Part shown: positions 1-10,384 of the stretch, in pieces
How positions within the stretch are numbered: position 1 is the stretch's first letter
How the letters are laid out: every line of letters begins with the position of its first letter
Assembly: GCA_036924085.1 (NCBI GenBank)
Contig: JAVGWX010000005.1
Span: 43,345,664 to 43,409,663 of the forward strand
Reading direction: 5' to 3'
Length of the DNA stretch: 64,000 nucleotides
Source: Ariolimax columbianus
Taxonomy: Eukaryota > Mollusca > Gastropoda > Stylommatophora > Arionidae
Translations under genes and position numbers: made by a program
The notes under the pieces: generated by a model
Told to the model about the DNA's origin: nothing
The model's input: the letters and a program-made list of their open reading frames with translations, nothing else
The model's database searches: none

Positions 1-440
1 GTTATAAATCACAATCACATCTTGTTACAAGAAATAAGTTACAGCATATAACTCTAAATGAGCAATGCCTAGATATACTCGTACGATCACGTTGCGCATA
101 TCCTTTTTTTCTTTTTGCAGAACTGGTATCCCATTTTCATTATCTTTTTTGCTAGTTTGATTTATTTTGTTTCATCTTTGTCTTGTTTTCCTGACAGTAA
201 CTTTTAAAGTATAATGATGAATACAAAGCACACCATAAATGGGAATTATTGAGATCTAACAAATCATATTTCTGGCCATTTGCTGTAACGAGACATTTCC
301 GATTTCTTTTAACTGTATCCACACGAAGACAGTCTAACTACACATATTTCTTTTACAAGCAATCAAAGGTAATCGCAAGTCAGACTTTGGAACTACCGCT
401 GGCGTTGGTGCATATGGAATACAAAGTGACATTGGAATCA
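1..440. other. unassigned AT-rich sequence
   Basis: No coding region, RNA gene or repeat that I recognise. The only open frames are short and of no recognisable family. Confidence 0.4.
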
Positions 441-454
441 ATCAAACACATTCT

Positions 455-655
455 TGTAATATGCTTGCATGTATTTTCGTAAGTATTTCTGTAAATATTT
501 TTGCAAGTAAGTATTTCAGTAAATTTGTAAATATGTTTTTTATTATGATTGCAAGTGTGCATTTCAATATGTTTCAAAGTATGTTTATAAGTAATCATTT
601 AAGCATGTATGAAGACATATTTGTAAGCCTATGTTTAATTATATATGTGTTCGTT
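455..655. repeat. degenerate minisatellite, block 1
   Basis: Loose tandem repetition of a roughly 12-16 bp motif of the type TTTGTAAGTATG. The same motif resumes at 1865-2142 and again at 3391-4075, so these blocks look like one array split by later insertions. Confidence 0.65.
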
Positions 656-664
656 TGTCCGTCA

Positions 665-1615
665 CAAATGATGAAGACCAGTCTCTCTGTTCATCCATGT
701 TTTTGGAACATGTTCTGCCAGCCTTTGGACCATAGGATGACTGACGTGCCTGATGTGGGTCTGGAATTATCCTGGACATTGTGGGCAGGGAATGTTCTCT
801 TCATGTGAAGGTTTTATGTCTCCATTGTTCATCTGTTACTTTGTGTAAGCCTTGCATGAGGCTGCAGCTTGACGTACACATGTGTGCCATTCGGTTCAGT
901 TTTGTGCAGCAGGTTCCAAAGTGTCATGTTTTATGAGAAATACTATCAATGATGTCCTTGAAGCTTTTCTATTGTCCACCATGGAAGCGTTGATCCTTCT
1001 GAATTTCACCATAATTGGCAGCCGATTGTCATGCTGACTACATGTCCTGCCCAATAAATCTGTGACTGCATATAAACAGTATCAATGCTAGGGATACAAG
1101 CTCTAACAATAACGGAGATATACAAGATCTGTATTGCCATTTTGTTGTTGTCCATCGCCTCCCTGATACAGACTGTGGAAATGGTGCAGCTTGTACCTGT
1201 AGCCGAATGCACTTTGATGAAAAACATTGGCCAAATGTGCCGCTGACTTTTCAGATTTTAGAATTAACCTCATACTTATCTGGGATTGTGTAATACCAAT
1301 GGATGTGAATATGTTGAGATCTTTCAGTATCTCACAATGTATCTTGATAATTAGTGTCGTGTAATTTTTGCCAGGAACTGGTTATTACATGATTTCTGTT
1401 TTCTTTCTGTTGATGATAAGTCAGCCATTTTAACTGACCTCCAAGAATCTATCCATACTGTGCAGATTAGCCTCACAGAGAGCATTGATGGCAGTCTCCA
1501 GTCAACATGAGATCTCTGATGGTGTGTAATTTTACATTGTGTTTGCTTCAAGCCTCTTAATGTTAAACAAGTCCCCATCAATACGATATCTAATGTCCAT
1601 TCTTTTGTTCCAGTT
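665..1615 (-). pseudogene. non-LTR retrotransposon, 3' part (reverse transcriptase end)
   Basis: Decayed LINE remnant on the minus strand. From the high-coordinate end it reads through a reverse-transcriptase palm/thumb segment (residues like DLFNLRRL, then a FADD-region remnant). It then reaches the C-terminal block containing IPSID and YWAGHVVSM, which matches the R/YWAGHV motif of RTE/CR1-type elements. At about 750-800 there is a cysteine-rich tail (PCPQCPG, then HIRHVSHPM) resembling the terminal zinc-finger-like motif of such elements. Several stops and frame changes break it, and the endonuclease is missing. Family assignment is by remembered motif similarity; the clade is uncertain. 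Confidence 0.6.
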
Positions 1616-1864
1616 GCTGGTGCTGAATTTAGAATTAATGTATGTTTAAAAGTTTGTATATATGGAGGTAAGATTTTATGTAGCTATGTATTTATGCATT
1701 TAAGCAAGTATATGTATAAGTGATAGAGTGAAATTGATGTCCAGCGCAAAATCTTCCTCAATATAATCCAAATACAGCGCACATCAAATTATTAAGACAA
1801 AACCGTGTGATGTTATGGCGATCATAGCTTTACGATGGGCAATACCTATGTGTAAGTGCATTTC

Positions 1865-2142
1865 TTTAAATATTCAAAAGTATATTTGTAGGTAGGCATC
1901 TAAGTGTATTCGTAAGCATGTTTGTAGGCATGTTGACAAATACGTTTGTGCGTATTTTCGATAGTATGTTTGCAATTATGTTGTAAATATGATTGCCTAC
2001 ATTTTGTAAGTATGTTAGAAAGTAGATCTATAAGCATGGTTGTAAGTATGTTAGAAAGTATATGTGTAAGCATGGTTGTAAGTATGTTAGAAAGTAGATC
2101 TGTAAGCATGGTTGTAAGTATGTTAGCAACTGTATTTGTAAG
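1865..2142. repeat. degenerate minisatellite, block 2
   Basis: Repeats of GTAAGTATGTTAGAAAGTA-type units. It is interrupted exactly at 2143 by a mariner terminal repeat and resumes on the other side of that element. Confidence 0.7.
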
Positions 2143-2295
2143 TACGAGGGGCGTTCAGAAAGTAATGCACCCCATGGTTTTTTTTCTAAGCTATATATAA
2201 AACAGAGACAACTATTTTACAAACTTCAAATATGACATGTACCGATTGTGTGTACCAAAATGCACCGCAATCTGCCAATTAATACAACAGTTGAA

Positions 2296-2493
2296 ATGGA
2301 GCATGTTAGCAACTTGCGTTATAAGCAGCGAATTGTGATATAACTTAATGTTGCAGAGAAAGAAACGGTTGTGAACATTCACAAACGTCTATTTGATGTG
2401 TGCATAGGTTTTGTAGTTGAAATGAGTACAGTTAGTTGTTGGGTTCAGAGAATCAAAGAATCAGCAAGTCTATATACGGAGCTAGTTGATCGG
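2296..2493 (+). pseudogene. mariner transposase N-terminus (broken)
   Basis: The translation contains EHVSNLRYKQRIVI, a stop, then NVAEKETVVNIHKRL and WVQRIKES. This matches the N-terminal DNA-binding region of mariner transposases (YKQR, then VxRWVKRIKES). It has one in-frame stop and is cut off just before the linker by the LINE insertion. Not functional. Confidence 0.7.
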
Positions 2494-2495
2494 CC

Positions 2496-3281
2496 ATGCA
2501 CTGGATCCATGCATACACCGACGGTTCTGTAACAAACACTACACAGAACGGAGGGGCAGGAGCATTCCTGAACCTACCAAATGGCAGAAAAATAACACTG
2601 TCATTCGCTACTGGTAAGTACACAAGCAATTTCAGAGCGGAGGCAGAGGCACTGAGGGCGGCAGTGGAAGAAAATAAAAGCCATACAGTCCTGCTTACAG
2701 ATGCTCTGGCCGTAGTCACAGCGCTAAAAAGCAAGAAAAACACTGAGCTTAATGACTTAAGAGCAGCACTCTGCCAACTGTGCCAGCAGATCGCACCAAA
2801 AAGGGTAGTGGTACAGTGGGTCCCATCACACTGCAACATCCAAGGCAACGAGGAGGCAGACAGACTGGCAAAAGAAGGTGCAAGACTACCACAAACAGAT
2901 ACTAGTATGACGTACGAAGAGTCAAAACGGCTTATTAGGGCCAGATACATGACCAAATGGGAAACAGAACATACTAGTTACACCAAAAACGATGCCTATT
3001 ACCAGTTCAACAGAAGAGAGCAGGTCGTTGTCTTCAGACTTCGCACTGGCCACAATAGACTGAGGTACCACCTATTCAACAAACTGAAGATAGGTGGCAC
3101 TGACGAATGCACCTGTGGTACAGGGAAAATGACCGCTGAACATCTGCTGCAAAATTGCTGGACATACGAGGACCAGAGAAAGCACATGTGGCCATCACCA
3201 GTGGCAACAACTAGACAAGCTCTATGGCAGTGGCGACAGCCTCAGGATGACAGCTGGTTTCTTCGAACAAATTCAAGTTGA
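2496..3281 (+). CDS. LINE-A RNase H and C-terminal zinc-knuckle region (5'-truncated copy)
   Basis: An uninterrupted 261-residue frame covering the RNase H domain and C-terminus of LINE-A. All four RNase H acidic positions are visible: D9 in HAYTDGS, E49 in FRAEAEA, D69 in LLTDALAV and D122 in EADRLAKEG. A C-x-C-x8-H-x4-C arrangement follows (C205, C207, H216, C221), typical of the C-terminus of RNase H-bearing LINEs. In a full element this domain degrades the RNA of the RNA/DNA hybrid. Endonuclease and reverse transcriptase are absent because the copy is 5'-truncated, and the apparent start codon sits near the truncation point by chance. The 3' end carries a GAA-rich tail (about 3295-3336). 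Probably a fossil without its own promoter. Confidence 0.75.
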   Translation: MHWIHAYTDGSVTNTTQNGGAGAFLNLPNGRKITLSFATGKYTSNFRAEAEALRAAVEENKSHTVLLTDALAVVTALKSKKNTELNDLRAALCQLCQQIAPKRVVVQWVPSHCNIQGNEEADRLAKEGARLPQTDTSMTYEESKRLIRARYMTKWETEHTSYTKNDAYYQFNRREQVVVFRLRTGHNRLRYHLFNKLKIGGTDECTCGTGKMTAEHLLQNCWTYEDQRKHMWPSPVATTRQALWQWRQPQDDSWFLRTNSS

Positions 3282-3390
3282 CGTCTGACAGCGCACGAAG
3301 AAGAAGAGAACGAAGAAGAAGAAGAAGAAGAAGAATAAACAGCTCCTGAGAAAAACGATGTGGTGCATTACTTTCTGAACATCCCTCGTG

Positions 3391-4075
3391 TATTTATAAG
3401 CATGCTTATACGTAGGTTGACGACTGTTGTTTGTAAGTATATTTGTAAACATGCATTTACGTAGGGTGCAACTGTGTTTGTAAGTATATTTGTAAGTATG
3501 CTGGCAACTGTGTTTGTAAGTATATCTGTAAGCATGATTATACGTAGAGTGGCAACTGTGTTTGTAAGTATATTTGTAAGCGTGCTTGTAAGTATGCTGG
3601 TAACTGTCTTTGTATGTATATTTGTAAGCATGCTTGTAAGTATGCTGGTAACTGTCTTTGTATGTATATTTGTAAGCGTGCTTCAAAGTATGTTGGCAAC
3701 TATCTTTGAAAGTATGTCTTCACGTATGTTAGAAAGTGTACCGACAAGTACTTGTATGCAGTTATGTTTGTACGCGCGACTGAATGTAAACTTGCAAATA
3801 TGTTTATATATATATGTGGGTGTTAGCCTGTTTTTAATGAAAACTTCAATTATGCTTGTAAGTACACTTGCAAGTATGTATGGAAACATATTTTAAAGTA
3901 CACCTGCATAGACATGCAAGTAAAAGAAACTCGTTGTATATAGGCTTTGTGGAGTCTTCTATACTAATATAAACACGTTAAGCTTGTACTTATCCCTGCA
4001 AGTATGCTAGTGCACTTGTTTGTTAGTATGTTTGCAAGTACAAATGTTGGATGTTTGCAAGTGTGTTTTTAAGTA
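3391..4075. repeat. degenerate minisatellite, block 3
   Basis: The clearest part (3470-3700) repeats GTAAGTATATTTGTAAGCAT-like units, with about 60-bp repeats in 3580-3700. It becomes looser after 3700. It continues the array interrupted by the mariner. Confidence 0.7.
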
Positions 4076-4079
4076 CACC

Positions 4080-5635
4080 TTTTTTCTGGTGTTATTTACA
4101 AATTTAGTTATTTTCTAATGTACTTGAATGTACGACTATCATGTGTGACATAGGATCGCTCAGGTGCAATATACTGATGCAGATAAGAAAAAAGATACAC
4201 GAAAGTTAACATAATAATTTTGATCAGATGTAATGCAAACATTTAATAAAACAGAGTGGAGAACTTTCTTGCTAATGTTTCACAAGACACGAACAATACA
4301 ATAATTCACGAAGGGGTGTCTGTTAATTTTAAGACACAACCAAACCAACTGCTAGAATGCTTAGTTTCAATGATTTGGCTTCAAAGCGAGATATGCTTCA
4401 CAGACGGGTGTTAAAGGATCCGCTAGGAAACACGTTCCACACTGGCACGAATTTTGCTTCTTTCCACACCACTTCGAGGCATGCGGACATAAAAATAAAA
4501 TAAAAAATAATTTCAAACTGCCGCAAATGTTTATGAAACCGATGAATGCTCCCGGGGCCCTCATAACGAGGTTATTTTGGTCTCATCTTGGCAGGCTATG
4601 AGGAGAAAAACTATGTTCTCAATTTAGAAAAAATGAACTCCAAGTCAGACCTGCCAAAACGTTATGCGTCTCTTGGTCGTAAACTCTCACAGATCTGTAG
4701 TTAACCTGCTCTGTAAGGAGATCTGTGTTGGAAGCTGCACTCACCTGCAAGCATTGACAACTGCTGAGATAACATGGACAGCTAACGAAAGCTAATCCAG
4801 ATCTTGGGCAGATTATATAGAAGCTTATAAAGGTATGCATGAAACGGTTTGCAATAAGCGTACACGAAGAGGAATGTATGTATGAGGTAGCAATCCCTTG
4901 TGTCATCTTCAACGGATTATATTTCAAAACTGTAATTTGTAATTAGGACAACACTATATGCATTTTGCACACATCATAATTTATTATCAAAACGATATTC
5001 GTTACGAACGTCTTGTTTGTCGTTGTCACTGATATACTTTGAAGTACCAGCTTTGCTTTGGTATTTACCTGAAATGGATCTATAATTTTTTTAAGCGGTT
5101 GGTTTGTAGTAGAAAACATGTAATTTCCAATTAGAATATGAAGGTAACAAGAAGACAATTAAGGTAACATAATATATTACGAAGAGCAATGGTTAGCGAG
5201 AAAATAAAAAAGGTGAAGTGTTTAAACAACAACACATAAAGGCACATGTACGTCCGTGTCTACCTACATTTTCTAACACTGTATGCTTCATTAGGTAATT
5301 CCGTTTTTCTGCGCAGGAGGCACATATCGTTGGTCTCTCAGTGTAGATTAGCAATCCGAATATCATCGTGAGTTGCTATTGGGATGACTAAAACAGCTTC
5401 TGTGAGGTATGAACTTCACGAATATTCACCTCTCTCAGTTTACAAATCAGTGCACATTTTGAGGACATTTGAACGTAAATGTTTGTACAACTACACTATT
5501 AAAACATGGGCAACATGTCATTATTTATAACAGAAAATTATACTTCAAGGTTACAGTTAAAGCCGTCAAAGTATAACATTAAATAGCCGTATATCTCTCT
5601 CTCCCCCCCCCCCCCCACGTCTCTGTTTCTCTTTA
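4080..5635. other. unassigned sequence
   Basis: No family recognised on either strand. Includes a short poly-C run near 5605-5616. Open frames here are short and unconvincing. Confidence 0.4.
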
Positions 5636-5637
5636 CA

Positions 5638-6050
5638 TATATCATCATCAAAACGTATGTCCCTTCTCCCACACGACAGTCCGCCTGAAAGAAACTACAT
5701 CTCTTGCTAAATCTCCAGCCTGCTCCAGAATCATGTCCCCGCATTCTTTGACATCTTTCGGCCATAACCTTCTTGGTCTGTCTCTGAATCTCTTTCATGG
5801 AACAATACCTTCCATTACCGTTCTCAGAAGAGAATTATGGAATATATAGACCAATTCTTCTATATGATGACCAGATCTTGTCGGCTGCCGGACATTTTCT
5901 TTCCATTGTATTCTGAGAACCTTTCTACATCATTTCGACTCGGAAGACTCCATTCTTTCACTTGAGGTATATGTAACTCTCCATGTTTCGCAGCCGTCAT
6001 ATATCCCTGGAAATGCATTAAAATATATTTGAGGAAATGTTGTAAAGTCA
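5638..6050 (-). pseudogene. RTE-like LINE C-terminal fragment
   Basis: Minus-strand translation gives the tail of an RTE-like reverse transcriptase. YDGCETWRVT corresponds to the YGCETWTLT motif, and later RFRDRPRRLWPKDVKEC and EQAGDLARDVVSFRR correspond to the basic RGRPxxxWxDDIKEW tail. It ends near a short ATG-repeat tail (minus-strand GATGATGATAT at about 5641). Frame changes and stops are present; only the last ~130 residues remain. Confidence 0.6.
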
Positions 6051-6358
6051 TTCTGACGATCTATGATTGTAACCTCAGTCACTGTTGTTAGAAAGTAACT
6101 AAAATAAGATGCACATAACTGCATTGGCTATTGCTCTTTGTAAATACGAGGAAGCTTCAAAAAGTTCCCGGAATAGTCGACTGGTGTTTGAATGAAAGAT
6201 GACATTATGGAGAATATATATATTTATAACTTTTAGTAGTGACCTTTGCGAAATGACGTGGCATACGTTACCTTCACATATACTCTCGAATAGAAGTTAC
6301 ATATCTTTGTTTGTGTGCTGTCCTCGTTGCATCTTCGGAGTTGAAAATGTCCTTAATT

Positions 6359-6369
6359 GAACAACGTAA
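6359..6369 (+). repeat. target-site duplication, left copy (GAACAACGTAA)
   Basis: Perfect 11-bp match to 7172-7182; the pair brackets the LINE-A deletion derivative. Confidence 0.85.
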
Positions 6370-7171
6370 AACCCTTGATCATGAGATATGTCTGCACACC
6401 AGGCGAACAACATTTCCGTACAATGACCATGCTTGTCCCTTGGTCAAATGCACTATTTCGAGAGGAATCACAAGGTCGCTGACATTTGGTCCACGTGCTT
6501 GGCTGATAAGCTAACATCTGAGGGACTACGGCCGAACGCCTCTAAGCCAGAATTCCGCCCCAAATCTCAGCACCGCTGTGATGGGAGGCTACGACATGGC
6601 TGGGGCTTGTGTCTCAGCCCGACCCGGTCGAGCTGCAGAAATGCACCTGGTAAAATGCACTCCTGCCTCGCTCTTTGCCTCTGTCTGCTATCAGTCATCC
6701 CAATGGACGCAGAAGAGATGCCCTATTGTGACAACCTCTCGGGTGGCGGGGAATGCTAGGCGTACCATCACTGCAGATGAGCCGAGAAAATAAAGGGAGC
6801 AAAGAGATACCTCACTCACATGCATATGCTACGTTTCTGGCAGGACGTGACGATCCTGGGACAAAGTCACACTGGACTGCCTCTCTTCCGGGATAGTACA
6901 AACTAGTACATAGTCCATCATATCATTGCTAAACCCTATAAACACGAGTAGGGAAGACTCGATAGTCCTGAAAGACAACTTCCTAAGAGAGACAACTCTG
7001 ACCAAAAACAACTGCTGCCTTGCAGTTAGGCTGGGGACAGCCAAAAGCTAAGGAGGGCAATCCTTCAGAAACGCCTGTTGAAATCGGATGCACTGAGCCA
7101 CAGGCTTAACAAAATAAAACAGTGCAACGTAAACATCGCTGTAAACAGCGTACGAAGAAGAAGAAGAAGAA
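6370..7171 (+). mobile_element. internally deleted LINE-A derivative (5' UTR plus tail)
   Basis: 802-bp insertion flanked by an 11-bp TSD. It consists of LINE-A 5' untranslated sequence. For example, the stretch with GCACACCAGGCGAA and the stretch near 6720-6860 match, in reverse orientation, 15050-15400 and 39450-39800. It runs to the sequence just upstream of the endonuclease frame (about 7125) and then jumps to the final few bases and GAA tail (7150-7171). All of endonuclease, reverse transcriptase and RNase H are missing. Segment order inside also differs from the long copies: the GGCCGAACGCC block follows the CACACCAGGCG block instead of preceding it. It must have been mobilised in trans. 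Confidence 0.8.
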
Positions 7172-7182
7172 GAACAACGTAA
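7172..7182 (+). repeat. target-site duplication, right copy (GAACAACGTAA)
   Basis: Pairs with 6359-6369; directly follows the GAA tail. Confidence 0.85.
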
Positions 7183-7947
7183 CAATGTCAAATTCTGTGT
7201 TTTACTTGATAAGTCACCCTCAGAGACACAAACACTGCTTAATAAAGCATATGATGATGCCGCAATAAAGAAATTGCAAGTATTTGAGTGAGACAATCGT
7301 TGCCGTGAAGGTCGTGTTAGTGTCGATGGTGATGCAAGTAGTGGACAACCGTCAACCTCGATCAACGATGAAAACATTGTGCGTGTACGAAACGTTGTGT
7401 ACGCTGTCAGAAGACTAAGTATCGAGAAAATAGTCTTAGAAGATGGAATATCAGTTGGAAGTTGCCACATTGTTCTCCACAATTAACTGCACATCACTTT
7501 GTTACACATGGTTCCCAAAATGTTATCACCTGAACAGAAAGTAAGAAACGAGATTGACCCTAGCAGGAGACCTAATCACAATGGTTCATCAAGATAGCAA
7601 TTTTCTCAACAACATAATGACCTGGTGTTTCAGTCCTCTGAATGGAAATCTGCCACATCTCTCTAAATTCAAATATTTCGTTTTGGAAAAGAGCAAAGGA
7701 AAAGTTAATTTTGATGTTTTATTCTTTTTTTTTTTATTCCCAGAGTATTGTCTACCATGTTTCCATTCCTGAAAGCCGAACGGTTAACAAGTAAATGTAC
7801 GTAGAAATCCTCCGTCGCCTAAGAGAAGAAAAAGACCAGAAAAATGGAGAACAAACAGTTGTATTATGCTGCATGACAATGCGTCAGCATATCGCTGGCA
7901 CCGGCTGATTTTTTTGTTTGTTCCGTCTACTGAAATCGGCACTGAAA

Positions 7948-7959
7948 GGACAGCGATTC
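7948..7959 (+). repeat. target-site duplication, left copy (GGACAGCGATTC)
   Basis: Perfect 12-bp match to 8609-8620, bracketing a LINE-A fragment. Confidence 0.9.
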
Positions 7960-8608
7960 TTCTTCTTCTTCTTTCTACGCAGTCAGACAGTAACCATTAT
8001 TTTTTCGAAAAAAGTGGCGGTCATCCTGAGGCTGTCGACACTGCCTTAGAGCTTGTTTTGTGGTTCCACTGGTGATGGCCACATCTGCTCTCTCTGATCC
8101 TCGTATGTCGGGCAGCTCTGCAGCAGATGCTCAGCGGTCATTTTCTCGGTACCGTACGGGCATTCGTCGGTACCACCTAACTTCAATGTGTTGAATAGGT
8201 GGTACCTCAGTCTATTGTGGCCAGTGCGAAGTCTGAAGACCACGACCTGCTCTCTTCTGTTCAACTGGTAATAGGCATCGTTTTTGGTGTATCCGGTATG
8301 TTCAGTTTCCCATTTGGTCATGTATCTGGCTTTAATAAGCCGTTTTGACTCTTCGTACGTCATACTAATATCTGTTTGTGGTAGTCTTGCACCTTCTTTT
8401 GCCAGTCTGTCTGCCTCCTCGTTGCCTCGGATGTTGCAGTGTGATTGGACCCATTGTACCACTACCCTTTTTGGTGCGGACTGCTGGCATAGTTGACAGA
8501 GTGCTGCTCTTAAGTCATTAAGCTCAGTGTTTTTTTTTCTTTTTAGCGCTGTGACTACGGCCAGAGCATCTGTAAGCAGGACTATATGGCTTTCATTTTA
8601 CGTGTCAC
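7960..8608 (-). mobile_element. 5'-truncated LINE-A copy (RNase H C-terminal part)
   Basis: 649-bp insertion in the mariner with a perfect 12-bp TSD. On the minus strand it starts inside the RNase H domain and ends in a GAA tail at 7960-7972. An open frame (8046-8462) retains ADRLAKEGA, FRLRTGHNRLRYHLF and the C-terminal Cys/His motif. One cysteine of the knuckle is replaced by tyrosine (CPY instead of CPC). Non-functional; no endonuclease or reverse transcriptase. Confidence 0.9.
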
Positions 8609-8620
8609 GGACAGCGATTC
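8609..8620 (+). repeat. target-site duplication, right copy (GGACAGCGATTC)
   Basis: Pairs with 7948-7959; the mariner reading frame resumes here. Confidence 0.9.
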
Positions 8621-8832
8621 AAAGACGCTGAGGTCGTTATCATCATTGCGACAAGACAGTTGAGAGAGGTGTCAAAGAATGGGTTCCACGAATGGTTTCA
8701 TCAATTTTATGCCCGTTGGCAAAAGTGTATAGTTGCCGAAGAAAACTACTTTCAAGGAAAAGTAGTGTAGATATTATAAACTTATCTCTATACAATCAAC
8801 TTATTCTAGGAACTTTTTGAAGCTACTTTCTA

Positions 8833-9755
8833 TACTGTCTATACTTCGATCAGTTTCTCTCCTCTGGTGAAATAAAACACTACTTAAAAAGCATTTTGAG
8901 ATTATATCTGAAATGCAATATAATATTGTTGAAGTAAGAACCGTTAACAGCAAACTTGACTGTCAACTGAAATCGATGTACTGTAAAATTATTGTGTAGT
9001 TCAGACAAGAAAAAAAATGAACCTCTATTGGTAGTTACCAATTTTTGGATTTCTTTTAATTCACAACCCCTCCCCCCCCCCCCCCCCGCCTCCCCCCCCT
9101 CTTCTCCGAAGGCACTGACAAGATTAGAAGGACGGAAACAAGCCATTTCCCCTCAAAAGTCTGACTCCCTTTCTTTGTGCCAACTAAAGGGAAAATGAAC
9201 TGAGACCAACCTTCCAGGACGTGCCTCTGTTCCTACTATTACGCAGATAGCTTATCTCCGCTCTCGTGAGCAGGAGCTCCTGTGCTGATTAGGTGAGTCA
9301 CTAACAGAATAAACAATGACACTCATAGGGCAGCAATCTTCAGGTCACGTGAAACCACTGTAGGAAATGGACGGGCCATACAGTCAGGAAACAAGTCACT
9401 TCAAGTTACATTGATTTATTGTTAGTTCTAATCTGGACGAGGGATATGGAAATGGTGACCACAGAAAGGGGAAACGCCTTCACAGGTGCGTGGGCCGACA
9501 GTGATGTGACAGGTACTCAATTTTCAGCTATACGTTTTCAGGGAAAGCAAAATCAGCGCTGTTGTATTTCGCATCTGTGACATCATCATCCTCTTCTTTG
9601 CATATTTGCATTGATATATTCTACAGATATTCCTGATCGTTCAATCTCTGACATCCAGATCCCGATTTTCTAACGGCTACATCATAATCTGCCAACGTTT
9701 TCAGCATCCTCTCAAAAAACATTTATATCCTGATATCTCGACATTACTACCTGAA
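8833..9755. other. unassigned sequence with a C-rich run
   Basis: No family recognised. A C-rich pyrimidine run lies at about 9067-9101. Confidence 0.4.
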
Positions 9756-9763
9756 CAAAGACA

Positions 9764-9776
9764 TGTGCGTGTGTGT

Positions 9777-9808
<32 letters not shown>

Positions 9809-9973
9809 GTGTGTGTGTGTATGTGTGTGTGTATGTGTGTGTGTGTGTATGTGTGTGTGTATGTGTGTGTACGTGTGTGTGTATGTGTGTGTATGTGTAT
9901 GTATGTGTGCGCGTGTGTGTGTGTATGTATGTGTGTGTGTGTATGTGTGTGGGTGTGTGTGTGTGTGTGTGTG
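9764..9973. repeat. (TG)n/(TATG)n microsatellite
   Basis: About 210 bp of alternating TG with interspersed TATG and CG steps. It gives long but meaningless open frames of Cys/Val or His/Thr on both strands. Confidence 0.95.
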
Positions 9974-10195
9974 AATATGAACAAAGCGATGAACATAAAC
10001 GGTGGACTAGCGAATTCCACAAGTTTGAAAGTGACCCCTGGTCTCACGGACCAGTGTGTCTCCATCCTGACTTGCGTCCAGTCGTTTTGACTAACGTCTT
10101 GCCATTGGTTAAAGATAGCTTGGGACTAGATGGTGAGGTCTTACTCACTATAATCCAAATATAAGTTACATCATCAAGACAAAACCGACTGTTGC

Positions 10196-10205
10196 TAATA
10201 ATAAT

Positions 10206-10269
<64 letters not shown>

Positions 10270-10336
10270 ATCTATATATATATATATATTAATACATATA
10301 TATTTCACATTAACCATGGCGCCAGTCCGGAATATG

Positions 10337-10376
<40 letters not shown>
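10196..10376. repeat. (TA)n microsatellite, two blocks
   Basis: Pure or nearly pure TA runs at 10209-10290 and 10337-10376, separated by about 45 bp of unique sequence. Confidence 0.95.
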
Positions 10377-10382
<6 letters not shown>

Positions 10383-10384
10383 CA

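Larger units (their letters stand above)
2143..3392 (+). mobile_element. mariner-family transposon with nested LINE fragment
   Basis: Terminal inverted repeats flank the element: CGAGGGGCGTTCAGAAAGTA begins at 2145, and its near-perfect reverse complement ends at 3388. TA dinucleotides sit at both edges (2143-2144 and 3391-3392), the usual mariner target. Inside, 2296-2493 encodes the N-terminal helix-turn-helix part of a mariner transposase. The catalytic domain is absent; in its place is a 5'-truncated LINE-A fragment (2494-3336), followed by only about 50 bp of mariner 3' end. I see no target-site duplication around the LINE piece, so its arrival may have come with a deletion. Confidence 0.8.
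6346..8770 (+). pseudogene. mariner transposase, broken by two LINE insertions
   Basis: The coding pieces are 6346-6369, 7183-7947 and 8609-8770. The first ends in SLIEQR, and the next resumes with NVKFCVLLDKSPSETQ, as in the N-terminus of mariner transposases. SGQPSTSINDENI and LSPEQKVR follow, matching conserved blocks. The second catalytic region is visible as LHDNASAYRWH (Asp codon about 7875-7877), equivalent to HHDNAPAH. The C-terminus reads FHEWFHQFYARWQKCI and NYFQGK, matching the family's WxxRWxKCI end. Stops and a frameshift in the middle, besides the insertions, make it inactive. The first catalytic Asp block is not recognisable. Confidence 0.8.
6145..8832 (+). mobile_element. mariner-family transposon with two nested LINE-A insertions
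   Basis: Imperfect terminal inverted repeats: GAAGCTTCAAAAAGTTCCCG at about 6150, and the matching AGGAACTTTTTGAAGCT at about 8808-8824. Removing the two nested LINE pieces (6370-7171 and 7960-8608, each with its own TSD) leaves about 1.24 kb, a normal mariner length. The host transposase frame runs from 6346 to about 8770. Confidence 0.85.

Noticed and set aside
2496..3281. A cellular RNase H gene
   Set aside because: Sequence and C-terminal Cys/His motif are those of the LINE-A family, which occurs several more times in this window; the copy is truncated and has a GAA tail.
9712..10090. His/Thr-rich and Cys/Val-rich proteins from the TG tract
   Set aside because: Pure microsatellite translation on either strand.
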